DNA from: Kribbella flavida DSM 17836 | GTDB lineage: Bacteria; Actinomycetota; Actinomycetes; Propionibacteriales; Kribbellaceae | Direction: 5' to 3' | Assembly: GCF_000024345.1 (NCBI RefSeq) | Contig: NC_013729.1 | Location: 2,728,001 to 2,792,000, forward strand | Length of the DNA: 64,000 bases | Part shown: positions 8,377 through 17,855 of the stretch, piece by piece | Position numbering within the stretch: position 1 is the stretch's first letter | Layout of the letters: the number at the start of each line of letters is the position of its first letter | Position numbers and translations under genes: made by a program | Notes under the pieces: model-generated | The model's database searches: none | Seen by the model: only the letters and a program-made list of their open reading frames with translations | Told to the model about the DNA's origin: nothing

Positions 8377-9498
8377 ATGAGAACGCGACTTCCCACGGTG
8401 CTGCTCGCGACGGGGCACGGCAGCGTGGATCTGTACCAGGGCATGGTGCCGGTGCTGGTGCCGTTCCTGGTCGCGGAACGCGGGTACGACTACGTCGCGG
8501 TCACCGGGTTCGTGCTCGCCGCGACCTTGCTCTCGTCGGTGGTCCAGCCGGTGTTCGGGCTGCTCACCGATCGGTGGTCGATGCCCTGGCTGCTCCCGGT
8601 CAGCATGCTCGGCACAGGAACCGGCACCGCACTGATCGGCCTCGTCGAGTCCTACCCGCTGAGCCTGCTGGTGATCGCCCTGACCGGAGTCGGCGTCGCG
8701 GCGTACCACCCGCAGGCGGCCCGTACGGCGCGAGCGGTGACCGGCGGCGGCAACGTCGGGATGAGCTGGTTCTCGCTCGGCGGCATCATCGGCTTCGCGC
8801 TCGCGCCGGTGATCGCGGCGCCGCTGCTCGCGGTCGGCGGGCTCGGCCTGACGCCGCTGCTGGCGATTCCCGCTCTGCTGGGCGCCCTCACCACCATCCC
8901 GCTGCTCGGACGCGGTGCCGCCCGCGCCACCGCAGTACGCCGTACCGGCCGCGACGACTGGGCCTCCTTCACCCGGCTGACCACGATCGTCGTACTCCGC
9001 TCGGTCGTGTACGTCGGGCTGACCACCTTCGTCGGCCTGTACATCGGCCGGCGGCTCGACCTGTCAGCGGCCGCCAGCTCCGCCGTCCTGGTCGTGCTTT
9101 TCGGCGGCGGCGTCATCGGCACGATGCTCGGCGGCCGGCTCGCGAACAGGTGGACCCGCCTCCCGGTGATCCGGGTCGCGTACGCCGGCGCCGCGGTCGG
9201 CCTGGCCGGCATCGCCTTCGTCCCGGGACCGGTGCTGCTCGTCTTCGTCGTGCTGACCGCGATCGCCCTGTCGGTGCCGTTCTCGCTGCACATCACGCTC
9301 GGCCAGGACTACCTGCCGAACCGGGTCGGCACGGCGAGCGGCGTGACGCTGGGCCTGGCCGTCAGCGCCGGCGGGGTCGTCGCTCCGGCACTCGGCGCGC
9401 TCGCCGAAGCGACGTCCCTGCAGGTCGTGTTCGCCGCGCTGGTCCTGCTGCCGGCGACCGCCTGCCTGCTGGCCCACCGCCTGGCCGAGCCGGCATGA
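8377..9498 (+). CDS. Major facilitator superfamily transporter (Fsr/efflux-like)
   Basis: An integral membrane protein of 373 residues with about twelve hydrophobic helices, matching MFS length. The N-terminal LLATGHGSVDLYQGMVPVLV resembles the fosmidomycin-resistance (Fsr) branch. The motif after helix 2, PVFGLLTDRW, is the MFS motif A position. The gene is divergent from an AraC-type regulator 55 bases away, which suggests inducible drug or metabolite efflux. The substrate cannot be stated. Confidence 0.9.
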   Translation: MRTRLPTVLLATGHGSVDLYQGMVPVLVPFLVAERGYDYVAVTGFVLAATLLSSVVQPVFGLLTDRWSMPWLLPVSMLGTGTGTALIGLVESYPLSLLVIALTGVGVAAYHPQAARTARAVTGGGNVGMSWFSLGGIIGFALAPVIAAPLLAVGGLGLTPLLAIPALLGALTTIPLLGRGAARATAVRRTGRDDWASFTRLTTIVVLRSVVYVGLTTFVGLYIGRRLDLSAAASSAVLVVLFGGGVIGTMLGGRLANRWTRLPVIRVAYAGAAVGLAGIAFVPGPVLLVFVVLTAIALSVPFSLHITLGQDYLPNRVGTASGVTLGLAVSAGGVVAPALGALAEATSLQVVFAALVLLPATACLLAHRLAEPA

Positions 9499-9564
9499 AT
9501 GTCGAGGGCAGGACGGCGGCTCCGACGTGACGGGTGACGGATTGCCTGTGAGTGAGGAGTGGTC

Positions 9565-10350
9565 ATGAACCTGCCCGACGTCGTGTCGCGCGAGCAGTGG
9601 CTGGTGGCGCGCAAGCAGCTGCTGGCCGAGGAGAAGGAGTTCACCAGGCGGCGGGACGCGCTCAACGCGAACCGCCGCCGGTTGCCGATGGTGCTGGTCG
9701 AGAAGGACTACCGGTTCGCCGGCCCGGACGGCGAGGTGGGGCTGGCCGACCTGTTCGAGGGGCGGGCGCAGCTGGTGGTGTACCACTTCATGTTCCAGCC
9801 GGAGTGGGACGCGGGCTGCCCGAACTGCTCGGGCTTCGCCGACGAGATCGGCCGGCTCGACGGGCTGACCACCCGGGAGACCACCTTCGTGGCGATCTCG
9901 CGCGCGCCGTACGAGAAGATCGCGGCCTACCGGCAGCGGATGGGCTGGACGTTCCCGTGGTACTCGTCGTACGGCTCCGACTTCAACTACGACTACCACG
10001 TCACGCTGGACCCGGCGGTCGTGCCGGTCGAGTACAACTACCGCGGCCAGGCCGAGTGGGACGCCCTACCGAACAACACCCACCTGCAGGGCGAGCACCC
10101 CTTCGACCTGCACGGCCTGTCCTGCTTCCTGCGCACCGGCGACGCCGTCCACCACACGTACTCCACCTACGGCCGAGGCACGGACGCGATGGGCTTCGCC
10201 GTCAACGCCATCGACCTCACCGCACTCGGCCGCCAGGAACCGTGGGAAGAACCCCAAGGCCGAACCCCCGGAACCGCCCCCATGGCCGGCGACCCCAGAA
10301 TCACCCACCGCGAAACCGCACCGGACACGGAAGCCCACCACTGCCACTGA
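9565..10350 (+). CDS. DUF899 thioredoxin-fold protein
   Basis: A 261-residue protein of the DUF899 family. Members have a thioredoxin-like fold with a peroxiredoxin-like sequence layout and no firmly known substrate. The diagnostic blocks are present: MFQPEWDAGCPNCSGFADEI with a CxxC pair, FVAISRAPYEKIAAYRQRMGW and FPWYSSYGSDFNYDY. I chose ATG at 9565 because GAGGAG at 9554-9559 is well spaced from it; GTG at 9559 overlaps that site. The tail becomes Pro/Thr-rich and is probably disordered. It is a single gene facing rnpB. Confidence 0.9.
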   Translation: MNLPDVVSREQWLVARKQLLAEEKEFTRRRDALNANRRRLPMVLVEKDYRFAGPDGEVGLADLFEGRAQLVVYHFMFQPEWDAGCPNCSGFADEIGRLDGLTTRETTFVAISRAPYEKIAAYRQRMGWTFPWYSSYGSDFNYDYHVTLDPAVVPVEYNYRGQAEWDALPNNTHLQGEHPFDLHGLSCFLRTGDAVHHTYSTYGRGTDAMGFAVNAIDLTALGRQEPWEEPQGRTPGTAPMAGDPRITHRETAPDTEAHHCH

Positions 10351-10370
10351 GACCCAACGACAGGAGTGAG

Positions 10371-10772
10371 GGAACGGGCCGGTCTGTAAGCCGGATTCTG
10401 TGCTGGCGATCATCTATCTAGGGCTGCCGTTGCCGGCAGCCTCCAGCGGCCTACCCGCGAGCTCGGGCGGGCAGCCCTCGAACGCTCGCGCGGACGGTGG
10501 TTGCCCGCCGTCCTTCTTGGCCTTGCTCCACGTGGGGTTTACCGAGCCTCCGCAGTCACCTGCGGAGCTGGTGGTCTCTTACACCACCGTTTCACCCTCA
10601 CCCGCACCTGAGGCGAACCGGAATTCGCTCAGGCCGCTGGCGGTCTGTTCTCTGTGGCACTGTCCCGCGGGTTGCCCCGGGTGGGCGTTACCCACCACGC
10701 TGCCCTTCGGAGTCCGGACTTTCCTCGGCGCCCACCGGAGTGGACGACGCGATCGCCCGACCGACCCGTTCC
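10371..10772 (-). ncRNA. rnpB: RNase P RNA, bacterial class A
   Basis: This is the catalytic RNA that matures tRNA 5' ends. On the minus strand the RNA has the universal GAGGAAAGTCCGGACTCC block near its 5' end and the matching 3' block ACAGAATCCGGCTTACAGA. The ends pair as helix P1: GGAACGGGTCGGTC with GACCGGCCCGTTCC, with one G-U wobble. That pairing fixes the gene at about 402 bases. A TATCCT hexamer at 10785-10780 lies at the correct distance to start transcription at P1. Confidence 0.97.
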
Positions 10773-10777
10773 GTGGT

Positions 10778-11146
10778 TCAGGATACGGCCTGCGGTACGA
10801 CGTCCGGCCAGCGGCCGTCCGCGCCACGCTCGTACGGCGTGACCGCGACCACCGCGTCCGGGTTCAGCGGGCCGTAGATGTGCGGGAAGGCCATGCCGCT
10901 GCCGTCCAGGTCCTCGTCGCAGACGGCCGAGACCAGGCGCTCGGTGTCGATCGTCAGCAGGCACAGCGGTTCGGTCACGTCGGCGTAGACGAAGTTCGCG
11001 ACCAGGCCGACCTGCTCCGGCCGGGCCGCGTGGATGAAGGTGGCGCCGTCGTCGAGGGACTTGCCGCGGGTCGACATCCGGTACGCGCGGGCCGCCGTGG
11101 CCGCCTCCCACTCGGGCCCGGACGCGAGGTGGTAGATCATCGCCAT
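10778..11146 (-). CDS. DUF952 domain protein
   Basis: A small cytosolic protein of 122 residues matching the DUF952 family (glutathione S-transferase-like in name only). Recognised features are the start MIYHLAS, the FIHAARPEQV block and DLDGSGMAFPHIYGPLNPDAVV. Its function is not known. The stop codon at 10778-10780 touches the -10 element of rnpB, so transcription of this gene must run into the rnpB promoter. ATG at 11140 is an alternative start. Confidence 0.88.
   Translation of the reverse strand: MAMIYHLASGPEWEAATAARAYRMSTRGKSLDDGATFIHAARPEQVGLVANFVYADVTEPLCLLTIDTERLVSAVCDEDLDGSGMAFPHIYGPLNPDAVVAVTPYERGADGRWPDVVPQAVS
10780..10785 (-). promoter_or_regulatory. Candidate -10 element of rnpB
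   Basis: This reads TATCCT on the minus strand, seven bases before the first base of helix P1. It overlaps the last codon of the DUF952 gene. No clear -35 hexamer is visible. Confidence 0.5.
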
Positions 11147-11252
11147 GCCCCGAGGCTAGCGGCCTGTCACCCCGGTGCGGAGGACCGACGCGTTCCCGGC
11201 GCGACACTCGCAGGTCGACCTGAAGTCACCTGCCGGCACTAGCGTCCGGCAG

Positions 11253-12833
11253 ATGACTCCGCCCGAAGTTGATGCCCTGAACCGCCGCCGTTTCCTCGGT
11301 GCCGTCGGAGGTGTCGCCGGACTGGCCGCGCTCGCGCAGCTGCCGGTCGACGCCGCCAACGCGACCCCGCGCCCGGCGGGAGGTGACTACCCCTTCACGC
11401 TCGGCGTTGCCAGCGGGGACCCGACCGCCACCGGCGTGGTGCTGTGGACCCGGCTGGTGCCGGACCGGTTCGTGCCCGGCGGCGGGATGCCGGCGCGGAA
11501 GGTGCCGGTGCAGTGGCAGATCGCCCTCGACCAGGGGTTCCGCCGGGTCGTCCGGCAGGGAACGACCTGGGCGCTGCCCGAGCTGGCGCACTCCGTGCAC
11601 GTCGAGGTCGAGGGCCTGGGCCCGGACCGCGAGTGGTTCTACCGGTTCAAGTACCGCTCCGACGTCTCCGCGGTCGGCCGGACCCGGACGGCGCCCGTCC
11701 GCACCGGCCGGCACGCGTCGATGAACTTCGCCTTCGCCTCCTGCCAGGAGTGGTCGAGCGGCTACTACTCGGCCCTGCGGCACCTCGCCGACGAGGACCT
11801 CGACCTGGTCCTGCACCTCGGCGACTACGTGTACGAGGGCGGCATCCCGGCCAACGGCGGCTACCGCAAGACGCCCGTCCCCGCCGTCCTGCAGCAGGCG
11901 CCGCGCGACGTCGACCGCTGGCGCATGCAGTACGCGCTCTACAAGAGCGACCCGGACCTGCAGCGGGCGCACGCGCGGTTCCCGTGGATGGTGACCTGGG
12001 ACGACCACGAGGTCCAGAACGACTACGCCAACACGCAGTCGCAGTACGAGGGTGACATCACCGCGCTGCGCGCCGCGGCGTACCAGGCCTGGTACGAGCA
12101 CCAGCCCGTACGCCGTCCGGCGCGTCCGGCCGGCGAGGGGCCGCGCATCTACCGGCGGCTCCAGTGGGGCGACCTCGCGCAGTTCGACGTCGTCGACGGC
12201 CGGCAGTACCGCAGCGTGCCGCCGTGCGGCTGGGGCGAGGCCGACGCCTGCGAAGGCGGCTACGACCCGTCGGTCACGATGCTCGGCAAGACCCAGGAGA
12301 AGTGGCTGTACGACGGCCTGAAGCGCTCGCGGGCCCAGTGGGACGTGCTCGCCAGCAACGTCATGGTCGGCCGGCTCGACCACGACGGCCCGACCGGCAA
12401 CCGGCTCTGGCACGACGCCTGGGACGGATTCCCGGGCGCCCGGCAACGACTGATCGAGGCGTGGGACCGGGCGAACACCCGCAACCCGGTCGTGGTCACC
12501 GGCGACTGGCACTCCTCGTTCGTCAACGACATCCACGCCGACTTCGACCGCGACGGCACGCCCGTGGTGGCGACCGAGTTCGTCGGCACGTCGCTCACCA
12601 GCAACGGCGACGGCGAGGTCTACGGGCCGTACTACGGGCCGATGATCAAGTACAACCCGCACATCAAGTTCTTCGACGGCGACCGCCGCGGCTACGTCCG
12701 CTGCTCGGTCGACCGCGACGAGTTCCGCACCGACCTGCAGATGGTCACCACCGTCAGCCGCGCCGACGCCCCGAAGTACACCCACGCCTCCTTCGTCGTC
12801 GAGGACGGCCGACCGGGAGCCCTCAAGGTCTGA
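11253..12833 (+). CDS. Secreted alkaline phosphatase, PhoD family (Tat substrate)
   Basis: A 526-residue calcium/iron-type phosphodiesterase/monoesterase exported by the Tat system. The signal NRRRFLGAVGGVAGLAAL occupies about residues 10-30. PhoD metal-binding blocks are visible: SCQEWSSGYYSAL, LHLGDYVYEGG, TWDDHEVQNDY and VVTGDWHSSFVNDIH. I use ATG at 11253, which puts the twin-arginine at the right distance; GTG at 11175 would add an unlikely 26 residues. Its likely role is scavenging phosphate from organic phosphates outside the cell. No Pho box was clear upstream. Confidence 0.94.
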   Translation: MTPPEVDALNRRRFLGAVGGVAGLAALAQLPVDAANATPRPAGGDYPFTLGVASGDPTATGVVLWTRLVPDRFVPGGGMPARKVPVQWQIALDQGFRRVVRQGTTWALPELAHSVHVEVEGLGPDREWFYRFKYRSDVSAVGRTRTAPVRTGRHASMNFAFASCQEWSSGYYSALRHLADEDLDLVLHLGDYVYEGGIPANGGYRKTPVPAVLQQAPRDVDRWRMQYALYKSDPDLQRAHARFPWMVTWDDHEVQNDYANTQSQYEGDITALRAAAYQAWYEHQPVRRPARPAGEGPRIYRRLQWGDLAQFDVVDGRQYRSVPPCGWGEADACEGGYDPSVTMLGKTQEKWLYDGLKRSRAQWDVLASNVMVGRLDHDGPTGNRLWHDAWDGFPGARQRLIEAWDRANTRNPVVVTGDWHSSFVNDIHADFDRDGTPVVATEFVGTSLTSNGDGEVYGPYYGPMIKYNPHIKFFDGDRRGYVRCSVDRDEFRTDLQMVTTVSRADAPKYTHASFVVEDGRPGALKV

Positions 12834-12854
12834 TCAGCACCTAGGGTGCTGCGC

Positions 12855-14342
12855 ATGGCTGAGCAAGCACCTGCGAAGAACACTCCGGACACTGAAGCGG
12901 TTCCGGCGCCCGGCGGGCCCGTGGACGATCTGGTCAGCACGCAGCACGTGTTGACCATCGGCCGGCGGAAGCTGCGGTACACGGCGACCGCCGGCCGGGT
13001 CGTGCTGCGGCAGGAGGTGCTGACCGAGGGCAAGTTCGACGGGCACCTGCCGCGGGCGGAGGTGTTCCTGACGGCGTACACGCTGGACGGGGCCGACGCG
13101 GGCCGGCGGCCGGTGACGTTCGCGTTCAACGGGGGGCCGGGGTCGTCGAGCATCTGGTTGCACCTCGGACTGCTCGGTCCGCGCCGGGTGGTGTCCGGCG
13201 ATGCGGGGGAGCTGGCGCCGCCGCCGTACGGGCTGGTGGACAACGCGGAGACCCTGCTGCAGCACAGCGACCTGGTGTTCATCGATCCGGTCGCGACCGG
13301 GTACTCGCGCGCGGTCGAGGGCGAGAAGCCGGGGGAGTACCACGGGTTCACCCGGGACCTGGAGTCGGTCGGCGAGGTGATCCGGCTGTGGACGTCGCGC
13401 AACGGGCGGTGGATGTCGCCGAAGTTCCTGGCCGGGGAGTCGTACGGCACGACCCGGGCGGCCGGGCTGGCGGCGCACCTGCAGGACCGGCACGGGATGT
13501 ACCTCAACGGGGTGATGCTGATCTCCGCGGTACTGGAGTTCGGCACGCTGGACTTCACGCCGGGCAACGACGTGCCGTTCGCGCTGTTCCTGCCGTCGTA
13601 CGCCGCCGTCGCGCACTACCACGGGCTGCTCGGCGATCGGGAGCTGACGGACGTGCTGGCCGACGCCGAGCGGTACGCGGCCGGCCGGTACCCGTACGCC
13701 CTTGCCCAGGGCAACCGGCTGCCGGCGGACGAGCGGACCGAGGCGATCACCCGGCTGGCCGGTCTGACCGGGTTGTCGCCGGACTACCTCGACCGGGTGA
13801 ACCTGCGGATCGAGCACACCCGGTTCTTCGCGGAGCTGCTGCGGTCGCGCCGCCAGGTCGTCGGCCGGCTGGACGGCCGGTTCACCGGCTGGGACGCCGA
13901 CGCCGCCGGCGAGCAGTCCGTCGACGACCCGTCGTTCCGGGCGATCACCGGCCCGTACACGGCGGCGCTGAACCACTACGTGCGCGCGGAGCTGGAGTAC
14001 CTCAACGACCTGCCGTACGAGGTGCTCAACAGCCAGGCGGCGAAGGACTGGTCGTTCAAGGAGTTCGAGAACAACCACGTGACGGTGGCGGACAAGCTCG
14101 CCGAGGCGATGCGCGCCAACCCGTACCTCAAGGTGCACGTCGCCTCGGGCCACTACGACTGCGCGACCCCGTACTACGCGACCGAGCACACCCTGGCCCG
14201 CCTCCAGCTCCCCGACGACCTCCGCCCCAACATCGAGGTCCGCTACTACCCGGCCGGCCACATGATGTACGTGCACGAACCGTCCCGCGTCCAGCAGTCC
14301 GAGGACCTCGCCGCGTTCGTCCAGGCAGCCTCGAACCGATGA
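12855..14342 (+). CDS. Peptidase S10 family serine carboxypeptidase
   Basis: A 495-residue member of family S10. The oxyanion segment FNGGPGSSSIWLHLG, the nucleophile elbow GESYGTTR, an Asp in ASGHYDCATPYYA and the catalytic His in YYPAGHMMYVH complete the triad in the right order. No signal peptide is visible; the N-terminus is Pro/Thr-rich, so it may act in the cytosol or leave by another route. Homologues are common in actinobacteria, with unknown peptide substrates. It starts 21 bases after phoD and may be cotranscribed. Confidence 0.92.
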   Translation: MAEQAPAKNTPDTEAVPAPGGPVDDLVSTQHVLTIGRRKLRYTATAGRVVLRQEVLTEGKFDGHLPRAEVFLTAYTLDGADAGRRPVTFAFNGGPGSSSIWLHLGLLGPRRVVSGDAGELAPPPYGLVDNAETLLQHSDLVFIDPVATGYSRAVEGEKPGEYHGFTRDLESVGEVIRLWTSRNGRWMSPKFLAGESYGTTRAAGLAAHLQDRHGMYLNGVMLISAVLEFGTLDFTPGNDVPFALFLPSYAAVAHYHGLLGDRELTDVLADAERYAAGRYPYALAQGNRLPADERTEAITRLAGLTGLSPDYLDRVNLRIEHTRFFAELLRSRRQVVGRLDGRFTGWDADAAGEQSVDDPSFRAITGPYTAALNHYVRAELEYLNDLPYEVLNSQAAKDWSFKEFENNHVTVADKLAEAMRANPYLKVHVASGHYDCATPYYATEHTLARLQLPDDLRPNIEVRYYPAGHMMYVHEPSRVQQSEDLAAFVQAASNR

Positions 14343-14417
14343 CGCCGTACTCCGGGCGCCTCCGTGGGATCGCGCGGGCGGCCCGGCGAACTTTCAGGGG
14401 TTGACCCATCACAAGCA

Positions 14418-14469
14418 GGGTTGGCCCGCCAGAATTCCGTAGGCCAACCATGCACTTGGTGGGTTGGCC
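14418..14469. repeat. Alternating inverted repeats between convergent genes
   Basis: GGTTGGCC occurs at 14419-14426 and 14462-14469, and its complement GGCCAACC lies between them at 14442-14449. The middle arm can pair with either side, forming two mutually exclusive hairpins. The site lies between convergent genes and probably terminates both. Confidence 0.5.
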
Positions 14470-14520
14470 GCTGAGAGTTGCGGCGGTGGTCAGGTCGATC
14501 AGCAGGGCAGGTGGCGGGTT

Positions 14521-14904
14521 TCAGCCGGGGTAGATGCGAAAGCCCTGGTAGGTGCGGTGCGGCAGGGACTTGTAGAAGTCCCCAGCGGTGTCGGTGACGA
14601 GGTCGATGCGCAGGGCGCCGGTGAGTGGGGCGGCGTACTCGAGCAGGGCGCGGCCGATGCCGCGGCGACGGTGGTCGGCGCGAACGGCCAGCATCGACAG
14701 GTGCGCCTGGATGTGCCCGTCGCTCTGCAGGTAGGCGAAGCCGACGACCTCGTCGTGCTCGACCGCGACGACGGTCGTCACCCCGGGCGCGGTGAGCACG
14801 GCGTGCGCCCGCTCGGTGTTCTCGGACAGGCTCGGCCAGTCCTCGGCGGCGCAGATCGCCTGCACCCCGGGCAAGTGCGAACGCTCGTACCGCGTGACGT
14901 TCAT
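14521..14904 (-). CDS. GNAT family N-acetyltransferase
   Basis: A compact 127-residue acetyltransferase. Acetyl-CoA-binding motif A is LAVRADHRRRGIGRALLEYA, and the preceding strand is EVVGFAYLQSDG. The end, FYKSLPHRTYQGFRIYPG, corresponds to motif B. At this length it is the minimal GNAT fold. The substrate is unknown. It lies downstream of map on the same strand, about 60 bases away, and may be transcribed from the map promoter. Confidence 0.88.
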   Translation of the reverse strand: MNVTRYERSHLPGVQAICAAEDWPSLSENTERAHAVLTAPGVTTVVAVEHDEVVGFAYLQSDGHIQAHLSMLAVRADHRRRGIGRALLEYAAPLTGALRIDLVTDTAGDFYKSLPHRTYQGFRIYPG

Positions 14905-14965
14905 CGTCGCGCCTCGCTCCCGCGGCGGGACCGGTCTCCCGGCTCGCTGCCTCGCCCGGCGAGGA

Positions 14966-15814
14966 TCACGGCAGCGTGAGGACTTCGGCGCCGGTATCGG
15001 TGACGAGCAGGGTGTGCTCGAACTGCGCGGTGCGCGACTTGTCCTTGGTGGTCGCGGTCCAGCCGTCGTCCCACAGGTCGTAGTCGTAGCCGCCCAGCGT
15101 CAGCATCGGCTCGATGGTGAACGTCATGCCGGGCTCGATCACGTCGTCGAACCGCTCGTCGTCGTAGTGCGGAATGATCAGCCCGGAGTGGAACGCGGTG
15201 GAGATGCCGTGCCCGGTGAAGTCGCGGACCACGCCGTACCCGAAGCGCTTGGCGTAGGACTCGATCACCCGGCCGATGATGCTGACCTGCCGGCCCGGCC
15301 GGACCGCCTTGATGGCCCGGTTCAGCGCCTCCTCGGTGCGCTCGACCAGCAGCCGGCTCTCCTCGTCGACGTCGCCGACCAGGAAGGTCGCGTTGGTGTC
15401 GCCGTGCACCCCGTCGAGAAACGCGGTGATGTCGACGTTGACGATGTCGCCGTTGTCCAGCGGGCGGTCGTCGGGGATGCCGTGGCAGATCACCTCGTTC
15501 ACCGACGTGCACAGCGACTTGGGATAGCCCCGATAGCCCAGCGTCGACGGGTACGCACCGCGCTCGACCAGGTACTCGTGACCGATCGCGTCCAGCTCGT
15601 CGGTGGTCACCCCGGGCTTGGCGGCGGCGCCGACGGCCTGCAACGCCCGGGCGGCGAGCCGGCTCGCGACGCGCATCTTCTCGACCACTTCGGGGGACGT
15701 GACGTACGAACCGTCGTACGGCGTCGGCGCGGGCCGGTCCACGTACTCCGGGCGGGCGATGGAGGCGGGAACCGGGCGGCGCGGCGAGATGATGCCGGGA
15801 CTCAGAATCGACAT
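14966..15814 (-). CDS. map: Type I methionine aminopeptidase
   Basis: Removes the initiator methionine from new proteins in the cytosol. The 282-residue length with an N-terminal extension ([18 protein letters not shown]) matches the longer actinobacterial MapB-like form that carries an SH3-ligand-like Pro-rich start. Metal and substrate residues are visible in [43 protein letters not shown] and the final [10 protein letters not shown]. The ATG is preceded by TAGAAT (minus strand, 15829-15824), a probable -10 element. The gene is divergent from a small conserved gene. Confidence 0.95.
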   Translation of the reverse strand: MSILSPGIISPRRPVPASIARPEYVDRPAPTPYDGSYVTSPEVVEKMRVASRLAARALQAVGAAAKPGVTTDELDAIGHEYLVERGAYPSTLGYRGYPKSLCTSVNEVICHGIPDDRPLDNGDIVNVDITAFLDGVHGDTNATFLVGDVDEESRLLVERTEEALNRAIKAVRPGRQVSIIGRVIESYAKRFGYGVVRDFTGHGISTAFHSGLIIPHYDDERFDDVIEPGMTFTIEPMLTLGGYDYDLWDDGWTATTKDKSRTAQFEHTLLVTDTGAEVLTLP

Positions 15815-15868
15815 GGTGGTTTCATTCTAGATAGGTGCGACAACTTCACCGGGAGGTGGTCAGCCGAG

Positions 15869-16057
15869 ATGGCCGACGATCACAGCAACGAGTGGTACTA
15901 CTGCCTCAAGCACCACAAGGTCGAGCCCTACGAAGGTGACAAGGCCTCCGAGCGGCTCGGGCCGTACAGCTCGCCGGAGGAGGCGGCCCGGGCGCTCGAC
16001 AAGGTGCAGGAGCGCAACGAGGCCTGGGACAACGACCCGAACTGGAACGACGACTGA
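15869..16057 (+). CDS. Small conserved actinobacterial protein (SPOR-like annotation)
   Basis: A 62-residue acidic protein with a strong GGGAGG ribosome-binding site at 15851-15856. It begins NEWYYCLKHHKVEP and continues LGPYSSPEEAARALDKVQERN. The sequence looks like the short proteins often annotated SPOR-domain-like in actinobacteria, where the LGPYxSxEEA stretch resembles a SPOR repeat. No function is established. It is divergent from map and followed by a strong bidirectional terminator. Confidence 0.8.
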   Translation: MADDHSNEWYYCLKHHKVEPYEGDKASERLGPYSSPEEAARALDKVQERNEAWDNDPNWNDD

Positions 16058-16095
16058 CCACCCGCGGCCGCTGAGAACGGCGGCGCCGACCGTGC

Positions 16096-16130
16096 CGAGG
16101 GGCACCACCGGGATCCGGTGGTGCCCCTCG
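16096..16130. terminator. Bidirectional hairpin terminator
   Basis: A perfect 16-base stem (CGAGGGGCACCACCGG and its complement) has a three-base loop GAT. It lies between convergent genes. There is no long U-tract on either side, which is common for GC-rich actinobacterial terminators. Confidence 0.8.
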
Positions 16131-16147
16131 CTCGGTGCTCGAGCCGA

Positions 16148-16786
16148 TCAGGCCTTCGTGGCCGGCGCCTTGCGGGCGGGGGCTTTGCGGGCGGTGGTCT
16201 TGCGTGCGGTGGTGGTCCGGGCCACCGTCGCGCGGGTGGCCGGGGCCTTCTTCGCCGCGACCTTGCGGGCCGGGGCCTTCTTCGCGGCGGCCTTCGTCGC
16301 CGGCGCCTTCTTGGCCGCGACCTTCTTCGTGGCGACCTTCTTCGCGGCCGGCGCCTTCTTCGCCGCGACCGTCGCCGGGGCCTTCTTCGCGGTCGTCTTC
16401 GTGGCCGGGACCTTCTTCGCGGTGGTCTTCTTCGTGGTGGTCCTGGTGGCCGGGGCCTTCTTGGCCGTCGTCGCCTTCTTGGCGGCGGCCTTCGTCGTCG
16501 CCGTCTTTGTCGCCGCGGTCTTCGTGGCGGTGGTCTTCTTCGCCGGCGCCTTCTTGGCCGCCGTCGTCTTCACCGCGGTGGATTTCGTGGCGGGCGCCTT
16601 TTTGGCGGGCGCCTTGGAGACCGCCTTCTTGGCCGCACTCACCTTCTTCGTCACTGCCTTCTTCGCTGCGGTGACCTTGCGCGCGGCGGTCGTCTTCGCG
16701 GCCGTGGCCTTCGTCGCGACAGTCTTCTTGGCGGGAGAAGCCTTTTTGGCTGTCGCCTTCCCTGCGGCTGCCTTCTTGGCTGGCAC
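16148..16786 (-). CDS. Histone H1/H5-like Lys-Ala-Pro-rich DNA-binding protein
   Basis: A 212-residue protein made almost wholly of Lys, Ala, Thr and Pro in degenerate [17 protein letters not shown] repeats, with no globular domain. This composition matches the C-terminal tail of histone H1 and of bacterial H1-like proteins and HU tails, so it most likely binds DNA non-specifically and compacts the nucleoid, or tunes RNA binding. GTG at 16786 follows AAGGAGG at 16797-16791, a strong site. No HU core is attached, unlike HupS/HupB. The complementary strand reads as a false hydrophobic Ala/Phe/Val protein. Confidence 0.85.
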   Translation of the reverse strand: MPAKKAAAGKATAKKASPAKKTVATKATAAKTTAARKVTAAKKAVTKKVSAAKKAVSKAPAKKAPATKSTAVKTTAAKKAPAKKTTATKTAATKTATTKAAAKKATTAKKAPATRTTTKKTTAKKVPATKTTAKKAPATVAAKKAPAAKKVATKKVAAKKAPATKAAAKKAPARKVAAKKAPATRATVARTTTARKTTARKAPARKAPATKA

Positions 16787-17044
16787 TCTGCCTCCTTGGT
16801 GCGGCTGAGGAAAACCACGGTGGATTCCTCGTCGTCACCGATGATGACAACACTTGGGAGCCACGTAAAGCACCTGTTAACCCAGTACGTCAAGGCGTCC
16901 GGGCGGCGAATTCGGGCGGTATTGCCGAAAATCCTTGCGCAGAAGGGTTTCCGGTGCCCGCCGAGCATCCCCGACGGCGCCGAAGAAATGTTGGCGACAC
17001 GCGCACCAGCAGCCCACTTCGGCGCGTTTTCTGCCACGTTGTCC

Positions 17045-17827
17045 ATGGCAACGTCTCTGCGAACGATCGGATCCACCGCGGTGCGCACACTGCTCGACGA
17101 CCAGCAAAACCCTGTCCTGCTGCCGGCCACGCCGACCCGCGTGGTGAGCATCGTGCCGTCGTTGACCGAGTCCGTCGCGGCCACCGACGCGCGTTTGCTG
17201 GTCGGTGCGACGGACTGGTGCACGCATCCCGCGGACCTCGAGGTCACCCGGGTGCGCGGTCCGAAGAATCCCGATCTGGAACGCATCGCCGGGCTCGCGC
17301 CGGACGTCGTTCTCGCGAATGCCGAGGAGAACCGCGCGGTCGATCTCGACGCACTGCGCGCGGCCGGAATCGCGGTGTGGGTGACAGCACCGGCTACCGT
17401 CGGCGAAGCACTGGATTCGCTGGACCGAATGCTGTCGGCCATCACCGGTTCCAGCCCGTCCTGGCTCGGCGCCGCGCGGGAGACCTGGCGCACGCCGTAC
17501 GCCGGTCCGCGCCGGCGGGCGGTGATTCCGATCTGGCGGCGGCCGTGGATGGCGCTGGGCCGGGACACCTTCGCCGGCGATCTGCTGGCCCGGCTCGGCA
17601 TCGACAATGTGCTCGCGGATTCCGCCGAGCGTTATCCGCGGATCGAGCTCGACGCTTTACCGCCGTACGACCTGGTGGTGCTGCCGGACGAGCCGTACGC
17701 GTTTTCCGCCGACGACGGGCCGGAGGCCTTCGCGGCGCCGGCTCTGTGCGTTTCCGGCCGGCACCTCACCTGGTACGGACCGTCGCTGGTCGAGGCCCGG
17801 GCGGTGCTCAGCGGACAGCTGGCGTGA
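17045..17827 (+). CDS. Helical-backbone metal receptor / BtuF-like binding protein
   Basis: A protein of about 260 residues related to the periplasmic-binding family for cobalamin and iron complexes. Diagnostic stretches are [41 protein letters not shown] and [13 protein letters not shown]. No signal peptide or lipobox is seen, and no ABC permease lies beside it, so it may be a cytosolic member with a ligand still unknown. ATG at 17045 is listed; GTG at 17081 gives a start closer to most relatives. The gene immediately downstream carries an IdeR/DtxR-type iron box, which hints at a metal link but does not prove it. Confidence 0.8.
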   Translation: MATSLRTIGSTAVRTLLDDQQNPVLLPATPTRVVSIVPSLTESVAATDARLLVGATDWCTHPADLEVTRVRGPKNPDLERIAGLAPDVVLANAEENRAVDLDALRAAGIAVWVTAPATVGEALDSLDRMLSAITGSSPSWLGAARETWRTPYAGPRRRAVIPIWRRPWMALGRDTFAGDLLARLGIDNVLADSAERYPRIELDALPPYDLVVLPDEPYAFSADDGPEAFAAPALCVSGRHLTWYGPSLVEARAVLSGQLA

Positions 17828-17855
17828 GCTGCACCACGAAGAGTGCGCCCGTCAC

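Noticed and set aside
16118..17040. A hydrophobic Ala/Phe/Val-rich plus-strand frame
   Set aside because: It is the complement of the Lys-Ala repeats of the H1-like gene.
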